Source of the DNA: Pseudoduganella aquatica
GTDB lineage: Bacteria; Pseudomonadota; Gammaproteobacteria; Burkholderiales; Burkholderiaceae_D
Length of the DNA stretch: 64,000 nucleotides
NCBI RefSeq assembly: GCF_009857595.1
Contig: NZ_WWCU01000034.1
Span: forward strand, 1 to 64,000
Reading direction: 5' to 3'
Below the pieces are notes generated by a model. That model searched no databases. It was not told where the DNA came from and worked only from the letters and a program-made list of their open reading frames with translations. Made by a program: the position numbers and the translations under genes. Shown here piece by piece: positions 9,107-17,876 of the stretch (its first letter is position 1; every line of letters starts with the position of its first letter).

Positions 9107-10195
9107 CTACGCGGCATCGTAAGCCGCGCACTCCGCCCGCGCGCGCACTTCCCATTCGTCCGGGTCGGGCGCGTACAGGGCGGCGGGCGGCGGCAGCGCC
9201 GCGCCTTCCGGCACCGCCACACGTTGGTACAGGAACACGCCGGTCCAGGCCAGCGTGTTGGCCGGGAAGTGCTGCAGCAGCCGGAACGCCGGATGCGACA
9301 GCGCGAAGGTGGTGCAACTGACCAGGCAGCCCTCGGGCAGCTCGCGCGCCAGCTTGGCGGCCAGCGCGTCCATCAGCGGCGCGAAGCAGGTGCTGTAGAT
9401 GAACACCAGGCTGGCGCGGCTGACGTCGGCCTCGAACATGTTCTGCTCGCGCAGTTCTATGCGCGCGTCGAGTTCCAGCAAATGGCGCAGCGTGGCCGCG
9501 CCGCCGACTGGCAGCGCCAGCGGCGCCTCCGGCTGCTGCGCCTGTTCCGGCAGCGCCGCCAGCAGCTGCTGCGACAGGGCCAGCAGGCGCGCGCGCCGCT
9601 CCAGCGCCATGGCGTGCCGGTAGCCCAGCAACTCCACGCCCGTGCAGCGCTCAAACGGCAGCGCCAGCGCGGCCGACATCACCACCTTCCCGAGGCCGCT
9701 GCCCAGGTCTATCATCTCCCCGCCCGGCCGCAGATGGGGCGCGATGGCGTCGAAATAATTGGCCAGTTCGTAGCGCTGGAACTCGCCGTAAATCAGGCTG
9801 CCGTCGTCCACCAGCCACTGGCGCAGCTCGGCGTCGCTCACCTGCTCCAGCCGCAGCGCGTCCGGCGCCGGCGCGGACGGTTCCGGCGGCAGCATGCCGT
9901 GCCGCTGTATGCCGGACGGCAGCACGCCTATCACTAGCTGCAGATGCGGCTTCATGCGGGCGATAAAGTAGTCGCGCTGCGCCGGGTCCCGGAAGGCGCG
10001 CCGCAGCGCCAGCCCGACCTCGTTGAAACGCGCGAAACGGCCGCTTTCCAGCAGCGCGCGCAGCGGCCGGATATGCAGTTCGCCGCCTTCCACGCTGTCC
10101 AGCAGGGCCGCCAGCACGTCCCCGGCGCTGGTGCAGGGACCGGCTGGGGCTGCGGCCGCCGTATCGGCGCGCCGCCATTCAATAGCAGATTCCAT
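9107..10195 (-). CDS. SAM-dependent methyltransferase, DOT1-like
   Basis: About 362 residues, cytosolic. A helical N-terminal region is followed by a Rossmann-like methyltransferase domain: a YELANYFDAIAPHL lead-in, motif I DLGSGLGKVVMSAAL, and the acidic loop GVELLGYRHA. Then come EQNMFEADVSRASLVFIYSTCF and LPEGCLVSCTTF. This motif order is that of DOT1-fold methyltransferases (GSGxGKVVMxAA ... GVE), which in eukaryotes modify histone H3 lysine 79; bacterial members have unknown substrates. The start at 10195 is a compromise: the frame is open to 10246, and no candidate has a strong ribosome site. Its start codon touches the upstream motif of the divergent PEP-CTERM gene. Confidence 0.78.
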   Translation of the reverse strand: MESAIEWRRADTAAAAPAGPCTSAGDVLAALLDSVEGGELHIRPLRALLESGRFARFNEVGLALRRAFRDPAQRDYFIARMKPHLQLVIGVLPSGIQRHGMLPPEPSAPAPDALRLEQVSDAELRQWLVDDGSLIYGEFQRYELANYFDAIAPHLRPGGEMIDLGSGLGKVVMSAALALPFERCTGVELLGYRHAMALERRARLLALSQQLLAALPEQAQQPEAPLALPVGGAATLRHLLELDARIELREQNMFEADVSRASLVFIYSTCFAPLMDALAAKLARELPEGCLVSCTTFALSHPAFRLLQHFPANTLAWTGVFLYQRVAVPEGAALPPPAALYAPDPDEWEVRARAECAAYDAA

Positions 10196-10212
10196 GTCGA
10201 TTTTCTTTACAC
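10195..10212 (+). promoter_or_regulatory. Putative enhancer site of PEP-CTERM gene 1 (TGTCGA-N4-CTTTACAC)
   Basis: TGTCGATTTTCTTTACAC. The same 14 defined bases with the same four-base gap occur at 47813-47830 upstream of the other PEP-CTERM gene. It lies 92 bases before the GG of the sigma-54 type promoter, the usual range for an enhancer-binding activator. PrsR is the known RpoN-dependent activator of PEP-CTERM genes in related bacteria; its binding here is inferred. A second shared block, GGCAAG-N3-TTGATTT, is at 10242-10257 and ATAAATTTTTC is at 10260-10270. Confidence 0.65.
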
Positions 10213-10284
10213 TTTCCTTGCGCATACTTTTTGTGGCAAACGGCAAGTTATTGATTTACATAAATTTTTCTTACTTCGAGGGAA

Positions 10285-10302
10285 TTGGCATAATTATTGC
10301 TT
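10285..10302 (+). promoter_or_regulatory. Sigma-54 type promoter of PEP-CTERM gene 1
   Basis: TTGGCATAATTATTGCTT has GG at 10287-10288 and GC at 10299-10300, exactly ten bases between, fitting the -24/-12 consensus TGGCAC-N5-TTGC. Transcription would start near 10312, about 25 bases before the ATG. The matching element before the second PEP-CTERM gene strengthens the call. Confidence 0.7.
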
Positions 10303-10337
10303 ATACTTAAGAAAATGCATTTATCAGGACCTCTGCC

Positions 10338-10916
10338 ATGTTCAAGACCCTCCGCTCCCTCGTTTTCCTGTTCGCCGCACTGAGCAGCGGCATCGCCTGC
10401 GCCGACGTGATCAGCGTTTCCCACACCTGGACCGGCGACGAAATCTCCGGCGACCTGCGCCTGATGCGCAACGGCATCATTTCCGTGGCCGACACGCCAA
10501 AAGCCTTTCCTGGCACGACGTCCACCACCCCGACGTATTTCGAGACCTGGTCCTTCGCAGCCGAGGCAGGCTCCCTGGTTAAAGTCCTGGTGACCGCCAC
10601 CACCTTCGACAGTTTCTTCTCGCTGTACGACAGCGTGCTGGACGTCGGCAACCTGGGCCAGAACTACCTGGGCGATGTGGGCCGTTCCGACAGCGGCATC
10701 GAATTCAGCGTGTTCGCCCCCGCCAGCGGCCAGCTCTTGCTGGTGGCCAATACCACCAGCGGCGGCGCCGCCATCGGCCAGACGGCCAACGCCACCATCA
10801 CCTTCCAGGGTCCGGCCGCAGGCGCCGTGCCGGAACCGGCTTCGCTGGCCCTGCTGGCCATCGGCGCCCTGGCCCTGCTGCCGGCCACGCGCCGCCGCAA
10901 ATCGCCGGCAGCCTGA
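10338..10916 (+). CDS. PEP-CTERM sorting-domain protein
   Basis: A 192-residue exported protein. It has a signal peptide (cleavage near ACADV, about residue 23), a beta-rich middle part, and a C-terminal PEP-CTERM signal from residue 164: VPEP, a hydrophobic helix (SLALLAIGALALLP) and a basic end (TRRRK). Such proteins are recognised by exosortase (EpsH/XrtA), cleaved at the PEP motif and exported, usually with an exopolysaccharide matrix. No exosortase is in the window. The middle region (FDSFFSLYDSVLDVGNLGQNYLGD) resembles bacterial pre-peptidase C-terminal-like domains but is not assigned. The promoter looks sigma-54 dependent. Confidence 0.9.
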   Translation: MFKTLRSLVFLFAALSSGIACADVISVSHTWTGDEISGDLRLMRNGIISVADTPKAFPGTTSTTPTYFETWSFAAEAGSLVKVLVTATTFDSFFSLYDSVLDVGNLGQNYLGDVGRSDSGIEFSVFAPASGQLLLVANTTSGGAAIGQTANATITFQGPAAGAVPEPASLALLAIGALALLPATRRRKSPAA

Positions 10917-10938
10917 AGCTCGCCGGCCGGCGCGGCGC

Positions 10939-13824
10939 TCACGCCGCCGCGCGCGCCTCGTATTCCGCCAGCACCGCCTCGAAGGCGGCCGCCGGCACCG
11001 GACGGCTGAAGTAATAGCCCTGCATCTGCCGGCAGCCGTGCTGGCGCAGGAAAGCCATCTGCTCCAGCGTCTCCACCCCTTCCGAAATCACTTCCAGCTT
11101 CAGATTGGCCGCCAGCGCGATGATGGTGATGACGATGGCCGCGTCGTCCGGGTCCACCGTCAGGTCGCGCACAAAGGTCTGGTCTATCTTCAGCACGTCG
11201 ATCGCGAAACGCTTCAGGTGCGCCAGGCTGGAATAGCCGGTGCCGAAATCGTCGATGGCCAGCTGGACGCCGAGCTTCTTCAGCTCGTGCATGACGGCGA
11301 TGGCGTGCTCCACGTCGTTCATCACCTGGCTCTCGGTCAGCTCGAGCTCCAGACAGGCCGGCGGCAAGCCGGTTTCGGCCAGCGCGGCCGCCACCGACTG
11401 CACGAAGTCCGGCTCGGCCATCTGCCGCGCCGACACGTTGACGGCCACGCGCAGGCTGTCGCGGCCGGCGCCGCCTGCCGCGCGCCAGGCCATCAGCTGC
11501 TCGCAAGCGGTGCGCAGCACCCATGCGCCCACCGGCAGTATCAGCCCGGTTTCCTCGGCCAGCGGGATAAAGCGGTTAGGCGCCACCATGCCCAGCTCAG
11601 GATGCTGCCAGCGTATCAGCGCCTCCATGCCGACGATGCGGCCGCTGGCCGTGTCCACCTGCGGCTGGTAATGCAGCACGAATTCGCGCCGCTCCAGCGC
11701 GCTGCGCAGCGCGCCCTCGATCAGCATGCGCTCGCCCAGCTTCTCGTTCATGGCCGGGGTGTAGAACTGGTAGTTGTTGCCGCCCATTTCCTTGGCGCGG
11801 TACATGGCGATGTCGGCGCGCTCGAGCAAGGCGCCGGGGTCGGCGCTGTCGTCCGGGTACACCGCGATGCCGGCGCTGCAGGTGAAGAACAGCTCCTGGT
11901 TGTCGATCAGCAGCGGCGCGGCCAGGCAGTCGAGCACGCGCTGCACCTGGTCGGCGCGCGGCGACAGCGCGCCCTGCTCGGGCAGCAGCATCAGCGCGAA
12001 CTCGTCGCCGCCGATGCGCGCCACCGTGTCCACCGGCCGCAGCGCCAGCTGCAAGCGCTCGGCGACCGCCTGCAGCAGGCGGTCGCCGCCCTTGTGGCCC
12101 AGGCGGCTGTTGGTGAATTTAAAACGGTCCAGGTCGATCGACACCACCCACAGCGCATGGCCCTTGCGCTCGGAGTGGGTAATGGTCTGGCGCAGGCGGT
12201 CCAGCAGCAGCACGCGGTTGGGCAGGCCGGTCAGCGCGTCGTGCGTGGACTGGTGGTGCAGCTCGGTCTCGTAGGCCTTGATGGCGGTGATGTCGTGCAT
12301 GAAGGAGACGAAATGGGTCACCTCGCCGTTCTCGTCGCGCACCGGCGACACGTAGACGTCGTTCCAGAACATGGCGCCGTCCTTGCGGTAGTGGCGCAGC
12401 ACGGCGTGGCCCTCGCGCTGCTCGCGCACGGCCGCCACCAGCTCGCTCACGCCCGGCTGGTCGACGTCGTCGCCGTGCAGCAAACGCGTGCTGCGGCCCG
12501 CCAGCTCGGCGCCGCTGTAGCCGGTCAGCCGCTCGAAGGCCGGATTGGCGTAGGCGATGGCGTAGCCGGGCGCGCCGTCGGTGATGATGATGGCGTTCAC
12601 GTTCGACTCGATGGCGCGGTCGCGCAGCCGCATGGCGCGGTTCACGTCGTGCAGCTCGGCGGTGCGCTGGTCCACGCGGCGCTGCACGTCGCGGTTGCGG
12701 CTGGCCAGGGAATTGACGTAGGCCGCGCCCAGCACGCTGACGATGGCGCCCAGCGCCAGCGTGAAGATGGACGCCAGGTGGTCGCCCACCAGCACCGCGC
12801 GCGGCTGGGTGGCCACCATCAGCCAGGTCTGGCCGGCCACGTCGAAGGGCTGCGCCAGGCGCGGCGGCGGCGCCGGATACAGCCAGTGCGGCAGCTCGGC
12901 CTGCGCGGCGGGCTGGCCGGCGGCCTGGTACACCAGCGCGTCCGGCTCCTCGGCGCCGCTGGCGTACACCTTCAGGTTCAGGTCGCCGCTGGCGGGCAGG
13001 CCGGCCGTGGCGTAGATCTTTTCTATCATGTCGCCGGGGCGCAGCACCATGGCCGTCTCGCCCGCCAGCGCGGCGCGGCGCTCGGCCGGGCTGGCCGGCT
13101 GCGCGCCGTAGCGGAACACCGGCATGGACACGATCACGCCCAGCCGCGGTTCCGGGCCTTGCGCCAGGCGCACCAGCTTGCCGGCCGTGGGGCGGCCGCT
13201 GGCATAAGCCTTGTTGCGCGCGCCGCCGTCGAGCGCCGGATAGGCCGTGTCCAGGCCGATGGCCGCCGCGTTGGCCGCCATCGGTTCGATATACTCGATC
13301 ACGCGGTAGCTGTCGCGCGCATCGGCCGGCACCCGCTGCCCGCCGCGCATCTCGGTCAGCACCGTGCCCGGCACCACGGCGGCCAGCTCGGCCTCCAGCG
13401 CGGCGCGCTCGGCGTGCCCGATCACGCGCAGCGAACTGATCGCCTGCATATAGGGATAGTGCTCGATAATGGGCCGGGTGAACAGCTCGAATTCCTTGCG
13501 GCTGACCCGCTCGCGGCTGGCGAACAGCTGGTTCACCGACCCCAGGCCGGCGATGGCGTTGCCCACGCCCTGCTGCAAAACGAACAGGCGCGCGTGCGCG
13601 CGCTGCAGAAAGGCGAGCGACACATTGTCCTGCTCCAGGCGGCTCACGCCGGCAAATAGCAGCGCCGTGCAACCCAGGCCGGACAGCAAGGCCAGCACCA
13701 TCGGGCGGAGCTGGGCCAGGCGGCCTGGCTGCGGCTGAGGAGCGGAAGGGTGGGAAGCGCTAATCGGGTTCACCCGTCGTAGATGCTGATAAAGCAGCAA
13801 GATTAGCACGGATTGGTGCGCCAC
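10939..13824 (-). CDS. CHASE-PAS-GGDEF-EAL cyclic-di-GMP signalling protein
   Basis: A 961-residue inner-membrane sensor. Layout: TM about 42-60, periplasmic CHASE domain about 75-340, TM about 350-372, PAS about 400-515 (ERLTGYSGAEL; MFWNDVYVSPV), GGDEF about 525-690 and EAL about 695-945. The cyclase site is intact (GGDEF at 605-609) and an I-site RPVD lies five residues before it, so feedback inhibition is likely. The EAL signature (MEALIRW) and DDFGTGYSSL are intact, so it may also break down cyclic-di-GMP. The start codon at 13824 is GTG; another GTG at 13773 or the ATG at 13701 just before the first membrane segment cannot be excluded. Confidence 0.93.
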   Translation of the reverse strand: MAHQSVLILLLYQHLRRVNPISASHPSAPQPQPGRLAQLRPMVLALLSGLGCTALLFAGVSRLEQDNVSLAFLQRAHARLFVLQQGVGNAIAGLGSVNQLFASRERVSRKEFELFTRPIIEHYPYMQAISSLRVIGHAERAALEAELAAVVPGTVLTEMRGGQRVPADARDSYRVIEYIEPMAANAAAIGLDTAYPALDGGARNKAYASGRPTAGKLVRLAQGPEPRLGVIVSMPVFRYGAQPASPAERRAALAGETAMVLRPGDMIEKIYATAGLPASGDLNLKVYASGAEEPDALVYQAAGQPAAQAELPHWLYPAPPPRLAQPFDVAGQTWLMVATQPRAVLVGDHLASIFTLALGAIVSVLGAAYVNSLASRNRDVQRRVDQRTAELHDVNRAMRLRDRAIESNVNAIIITDGAPGYAIAYANPAFERLTGYSGAELAGRSTRLLHGDDVDQPGVSELVAAVREQREGHAVLRHYRKDGAMFWNDVYVSPVRDENGEVTHFVSFMHDITAIKAYETELHHQSTHDALTGLPNRVLLLDRLRQTITHSERKGHALWVVSIDLDRFKFTNSRLGHKGGDRLLQAVAERLQLALRPVDTVARIGGDEFALMLLPEQGALSPRADQVQRVLDCLAAPLLIDNQELFFTCSAGIAVYPDDSADPGALLERADIAMYRAKEMGGNNYQFYTPAMNEKLGERMLIEGALRSALERREFVLHYQPQVDTASGRIVGMEALIRWQHPELGMVAPNRFIPLAEETGLILPVGAWVLRTACEQLMAWRAAGGAGRDSLRVAVNVSARQMAEPDFVQSVAAALAETGLPPACLELELTESQVMNDVEHAIAVMHELKKLGVQLAIDDFGTGYSSLAHLKRFAIDVLKIDQTFVRDLTVDPDDAAIVITIIALAANLKLEVISEGVETLEQMAFLRQHGCRQMQGYYFSRPVPAAAFEAVLAEYEARAAA

Positions 13825-13950
13825 GGCCGGTGGCGCAGCCCCGGCTGGCGATCAAAATTTGCTTTGTGGCAAATATGTCAAGCGTTGCCGACAGCGTGGC
13901 ACAGTGTGATAATCGGTGACAATCCAGCGACGATCCGGGCCACTCCCCTT

Positions 13951-16900
13951 ATGCCCCAGCTTCCCCTGCTCACCCTCCTCGCCGCGCTGCTGGCCTGGCT
14001 GGCCGCCGCGCCGGCCCTGGCCAACACAGCAGCCGTTTTCAATGGCGGCGCGGTGGCCGGCTGCAGCTATACCGCCGCCAGTGCCAGCTACAGCTGCCCG
14101 CCCTTCGCCGCCACGCTGGACGTGACCATCGCCAGCGGCTACAAGGTGGTGCTGACCGGCCCCATCAACTTCGATTTCAACCAGCAGCTCAACATGAGCG
14201 GCACGGCGCAGCTGCAGGTGGCGGGCGACCTCGACATCGGCAACATCAAGCCGTCCAACCTGAACATCAGCGGCGGCGCGCTGGTCTCCAGCGGCCAGTT
14301 CAAGATGGGCGCCCAGGTGCAGACCATCGTGGCCGACATCAGCGCCGCCAGCATGAAGATCGGCACCGGCTCGGACACCAAGGTGACCGGCACGCTGACC
14401 TCCACCGGCCAGATCGACCTGGCCTCGCACGCCACCATCATCGGCCCCATCACCGGCAGCAAGATCACCACCGGCTCGCCGGTGGCGCTGACCGGCGACG
14501 TGACGGCCAGCGTGTCCTTCAACCTGTCCTCGGGCAGCACGCTGAACGGCAACCTGGTGGCGCCGGTGGTCACGCTGGACGCCTCGCCCTCGCGCGTGAA
14601 CGGCAACGTCACGGCCAACACCTCGCTCACCATCTCCTCGGCCAGCAGCGTGAACGGCAACGTGGTGGCCGGCGCGGTCAAGCTGCTCTCCTCGGAGGCC
14701 TACATCACCGGCACCGCGCTGGTGGACACGCTGGAACTGGACTGGCACGGCCGCGTCTACCAGGCGGTGACCTGCCGCACCGGCAGCGCCGGCAGCCCGT
14801 GCAGCTGCGTGGATGACGGCAGCGGCTACGCGAACACCTCCTACAAGACCGTCTGCGCGCCGCCCGCCGCCAACACCGTGCACCACTACCAGATCACGCA
14901 CGACGGCAACGGCCTGACCTGCCAGCCGGAGACGGTCAGCGTGAAGGCCTGCGCCGACGCATCCTGCAGCACGCTGTACACCGGCAGCGCGCAGGTGTCG
15001 CTGGCGCCCAACACGGTGGACTCGCCGGCGCCCGTGTTCAGCTTCAGCAACGGCATCGCCAGCGCCTATGTGCGCCAGACCACGGCCGGCAACGCCACCC
15101 TGGCCATCACCTCCGTCACGCCGGCAGCCACGGCTGCGGCCACCTGCAGCTCGCCGTCCGGCGCGTCCTGCAGCGTGGCGTTCGCCGCAGAGGGGTTTAC
15201 AGTGTCCGGTGGTGCGCGCCTGGCCGGGGTCAGCGGTACCTTCACGGTGGAGGCCTTGAAAGCAGATCTGCAAACGCCGTCCAGCTGCGTACCGCTCATC
15301 GCCAACAGCACCAAGTCCCTGACGCTGCGCTGCGCTTACACCGACCCTGGTACAAATAACAACACGCAGAGCCGCAATGTCAACCTGACCAACGACAGCG
15401 GTTCCGGCAGCACCGCTACCGCCACGCTGGTGTGCGGTAGCGGCGGCTTCACCGGCGCCGCCAGCGCCAACCTGCCGCTGGCGTTCGACGGCAACGGTAA
15501 GGCTAAAGGTACGCTGGCTTACGACGACGTGGGAAAGCTGGCGCTGTCGGCGGAATACACGGCCAGTGGCGCCAACTTCATTACCGCTTCCAGCCCGGAT
15601 ATCCTGGTCGTCCCACACCACTACGGCATAGGCAGCATCACTGCAGCCGGTGTATCCAATCCCGCCGCCACCAGCGCCACCGATCAGCCATTCGCAACCG
15701 CTGGTGCAAATTTCAGCGTGCAGGTGACGGCTTTGAGCAACAACAATGTGGTGAGTACGAACTTCGGCCGAGAGAGCCAACCAGCGCGGGTCGACTTCAC
15801 GCATAAATTGATCGCGCCGGCTGGGGCAAACGCAGGCACGCTGTCCGTGCCCAACGCGAGCACCATCTCGGCCGCTATCGTCGCTGGCGGCAACGCCTCG
15901 TCGGGCAAATTCACGGTCAGCAACTTGAGCTGGGACGAGGTGGGCATCATCACCCTGACCGCCACCACCAACAACGCGCTCAACAACGGCAGCCTGTACA
16001 ACAACCTGCCCGCCGCGCTGGTCGGCAGCGGGACCAGCGGCAACATCGGCCGCTTTATCCCGGACCACTTCGACACCGCCCTCACCACGCCGAACGCCTC
16101 CCCCGTCATGGTGTGTCCAAGCGGCGTGTTCAGCATTAGCTGCAGCGGCGGCCGCTTCGTCTACGCGGCCCAGCCCTTCGGCCTGACGGTGAGCGCCCGC
16201 AACGCCGCCGGCGGCCTGACCACCAACTACGCCGCCACCTACGCGCGCCCGCTCACCATCACCGCCTGGAACGCGGCCGGCGCCACCGGCACCGCCGCCC
16301 CCAACGACAACGACAACCCGGAATACCGCCCCGTGGACAACGCCGCCCGCAGCATGCCGGTCGGCGCTGGCCTGACCGGCGGCCCCGCCGTCCCCACGGC
16401 CTTCGTCTTCACCGGCGGCAACGGCCTGGGCAGCGTCAGCTACGCCTTCAGCAAGTCCTACTCGCCCGGCCCGCCCTATATGCCCAGCGTAGCCACAAAT
16501 CTCATCTCGAGCCCGGTCAACGTGTTCTTCCGCGCCACCGAAACCACGCCCGGCGGCGACGGCGTGACCTCCCTGCGCGCCGGCGCCGTGGAAGCGGGCA
16601 TCGCCGTGGCCAGCGGCCGCCTGAAGGTGGCGCACAGCTACGGCTCGCCACTGCTCAAGCGGCGCGTGGAAGTGGAATCGCAATACTGGACCGGGACCGA
16701 ATTCCTGCGCAACAGTGCCGAAGCCACCGCCGGCACGACCGCGCTGAGCGCCGCCGGCGTGCTCACTTTCGGCAACTGCACCCGCAACCTGTACACGGGC
16801 GGCGGCTGCTACGCCGGCTTGGCGGCCGACTCCACGCCCCCCACGCTGGACTTCCGCCAAAGCAAAGGCCTCTCCTACCTGAACCTGGCCGCCCCCGGCG

Positions 16901-17022
16901 CCGGGCGCGACGGCAGCGTGGATGTGCGCGTGAACGCCTTCCCCTGGCTGCCCAGCACCGTCGGCCGCCTCAACTACGGCGTCTACCGCTCGCCCTTCAT
17001 CTACCTGCGCGAACTCCACTAG
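13951..17022 (+). CDS. MshQ-like protein, DUF6701 family, exported
   Basis: A 1023-residue protein with signal peptide MPQLPLLTLLAALLAWLAAAPALA. Residues about 20-250 form short repeats of the type GNxTA.TSLTISS.SSVNGNV, suggesting a beta-helix or bactofilin-like stack. A Cys-bearing stretch (CRTGSAGSPCSCVDD) follows, then Ig-like beta segments. The last 350 residues match the DUF6701 region of MSHA biogenesis protein MshQ, with GNIGRFIPDHFD near residue 695 and the end RLNYGVYRSPFIYLREL. In MSHA loci the protein is linked to type IV pilus display, probably as a surface or tip protein. No other MSHA gene lies in this window. The start at 13951 is set by the signal peptide. Confidence 0.82.
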   Translation: MPQLPLLTLLAALLAWLAAAPALANTAAVFNGGAVAGCSYTAASASYSCPPFAATLDVTIASGYKVVLTGPINFDFNQQLNMSGTAQLQVAGDLDIGNIKPSNLNISGGALVSSGQFKMGAQVQTIVADISAASMKIGTGSDTKVTGTLTSTGQIDLASHATIIGPITGSKITTGSPVALTGDVTASVSFNLSSGSTLNGNLVAPVVTLDASPSRVNGNVTANTSLTISSASSVNGNVVAGAVKLLSSEAYITGTALVDTLELDWHGRVYQAVTCRTGSAGSPCSCVDDGSGYANTSYKTVCAPPAANTVHHYQITHDGNGLTCQPETVSVKACADASCSTLYTGSAQVSLAPNTVDSPAPVFSFSNGIASAYVRQTTAGNATLAITSVTPAATAAATCSSPSGASCSVAFAAEGFTVSGGARLAGVSGTFTVEALKADLQTPSSCVPLIANSTKSLTLRCAYTDPGTNNNTQSRNVNLTNDSGSGSTATATLVCGSGGFTGAASANLPLAFDGNGKAKGTLAYDDVGKLALSAEYTASGANFITASSPDILVVPHHYGIGSITAAGVSNPAATSATDQPFATAGANFSVQVTALSNNNVVSTNFGRESQPARVDFTHKLIAPAGANAGTLSVPNASTISAAIVAGGNASSGKFTVSNLSWDEVGIITLTATTNNALNNGSLYNNLPAALVGSGTSGNIGRFIPDHFDTALTTPNASPVMVCPSGVFSISCSGGRFVYAAQPFGLTVSARNAAGGLTTNYAATYARPLTITAWNAAGATGTAAPNDNDNPEYRPVDNAARSMPVGAGLTGGPAVPTAFVFTGGNGLGSVSYAFSKSYSPGPPYMPSVATNLISSPVNVFFRATETTPGGDGVTSLRAGAVEAGIAVASGRLKVAHSYGSPLLKRRVEVESQYWTGTEFLRNSAEATAGTTALSAAGVLTFGNCTRNLYTGGGCYAGLAADSTPPTLDFRQSKGLSYLNLAAPGAGRDGSVDVRVNAFPWLPSTVGRLNYGVYRSPFIYLRELH

Positions 17023-17089
17023 CGTGCCAGCCGGCCGGTCCGAACTGCGGTAGCATGGCCGTTTCCCCAACAACGGCACAGGAGCAGAC

Positions 17090-17782
17090 ATGGACGGCAA
17101 GTGGATAGAGATACAGGGCGACGACGGCGCATTCGGCGCCTGGCTGGACTTGCCGCGCGGCGGCAGCGGCCCCGGCATCGTGCTGCTGCAGGAAATCTTC
17201 GGCGTCAATGAACACATCCGCGGCGTGGCCGCGCAGTACGCGGCGGACGGCTACGTGGTGCTGGCGCCGGACCTGTTCTGGCGCGAAGGCGCGCGCATCG
17301 AGCTGGGCTACGGCGAGGCCGACTGGCAGCGCGCCGTGCAGCTCAAGCAGGCCAACGGCCCCGCCCAGGCCCAGGCCGACGTGCGCGCCGCCGCGCAAGC
17401 CCTGCGCGCCCTGCCCGGCGTGGGCGCCAAGATCGCCGCGCTGGGCTACTGCTACGGCGGCCTGCTGGCCTACCATGCCGCCGCCAACGGCGACGTGGAC
17501 GCCGCCGTCGCCTACTACGGCGGCGGCATCCAGAACGCGCTTGAGCGCGCCGACGACATCCACGTGCCGCTGATGCTGCACTTCGGCGCCCGCGACAGCC
17601 ACATCCCGCTGGACGCGGTCAAGCACATCGCCGAACGCTTCGACGAGCGCGACAACGTGGAAGTGCACCTGTACACCGAGGCCGAGCACGGCTTCAACTG
17701 CAACCACCGCGCCAGCTACCGCCAGCAGCCCGCCGCGCTGGCGCACGGCCACACGCTGGTTTTCCTCAGCGAAACCCTGTGA
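17090..17782 (+). CDS. Dienelactone hydrolase family protein
   Basis: A 230-residue alpha/beta hydrolase without signal peptide. The triad of the family is complete: nucleophile C121 in GYCYGG, D169 in GARDSHIP, and H200 in EAEHGFN. Dienelactone hydrolases (carboxymethylenebutenolidases) open dienelactones in chloroaromatic and beta-ketoadipate routes, but many genomic members act on other esters. CAGGAG lies just before the ATG. It is not next to the ring-cleavage operon 20 kb away, so a link is not implied. Confidence 0.88.
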   Translation: MDGKWIEIQGDDGAFGAWLDLPRGGSGPGIVLLQEIFGVNEHIRGVAAQYAADGYVVLAPDLFWREGARIELGYGEADWQRAVQLKQANGPAQAQADVRAAAQALRALPGVGAKIAALGYCYGGLLAYHAAANGDVDAAVAYYGGGIQNALERADDIHVPLMLHFGARDSHIPLDAVKHIAERFDERDNVEVHLYTEAEHGFNCNHRASYRQQPAALAHGHTLVFLSETL

Positions 17783-17876
17783 GCGCGGCCCCGGAGACGC
17801 CGTCTCTCCCCTATGGCGCATAGTCTGCCGCCGTCCACGGCGGCATACTGCTGGCATACGATGACTGGAGAACCGC

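Noticed and set aside
10675..13659. Plus-strand open frame of 994 codons
   Set aside because: Antisense to the CHASE-PAS-GGDEF-EAL gene; no domain seen.
13852..17217. Minus-strand open frame of 1121 codons
   Set aside because: Antisense to the MshQ-like gene, with Gly/Arg/Ala/His-rich composition and no signal peptide or motif.
17090..17782. Dienelactone hydrolase as part of the ring-cleavage pathway
   Set aside because: It is 20 kb from the operon, lacks the GCGAACGTTCGC operator and is next to unrelated genes.
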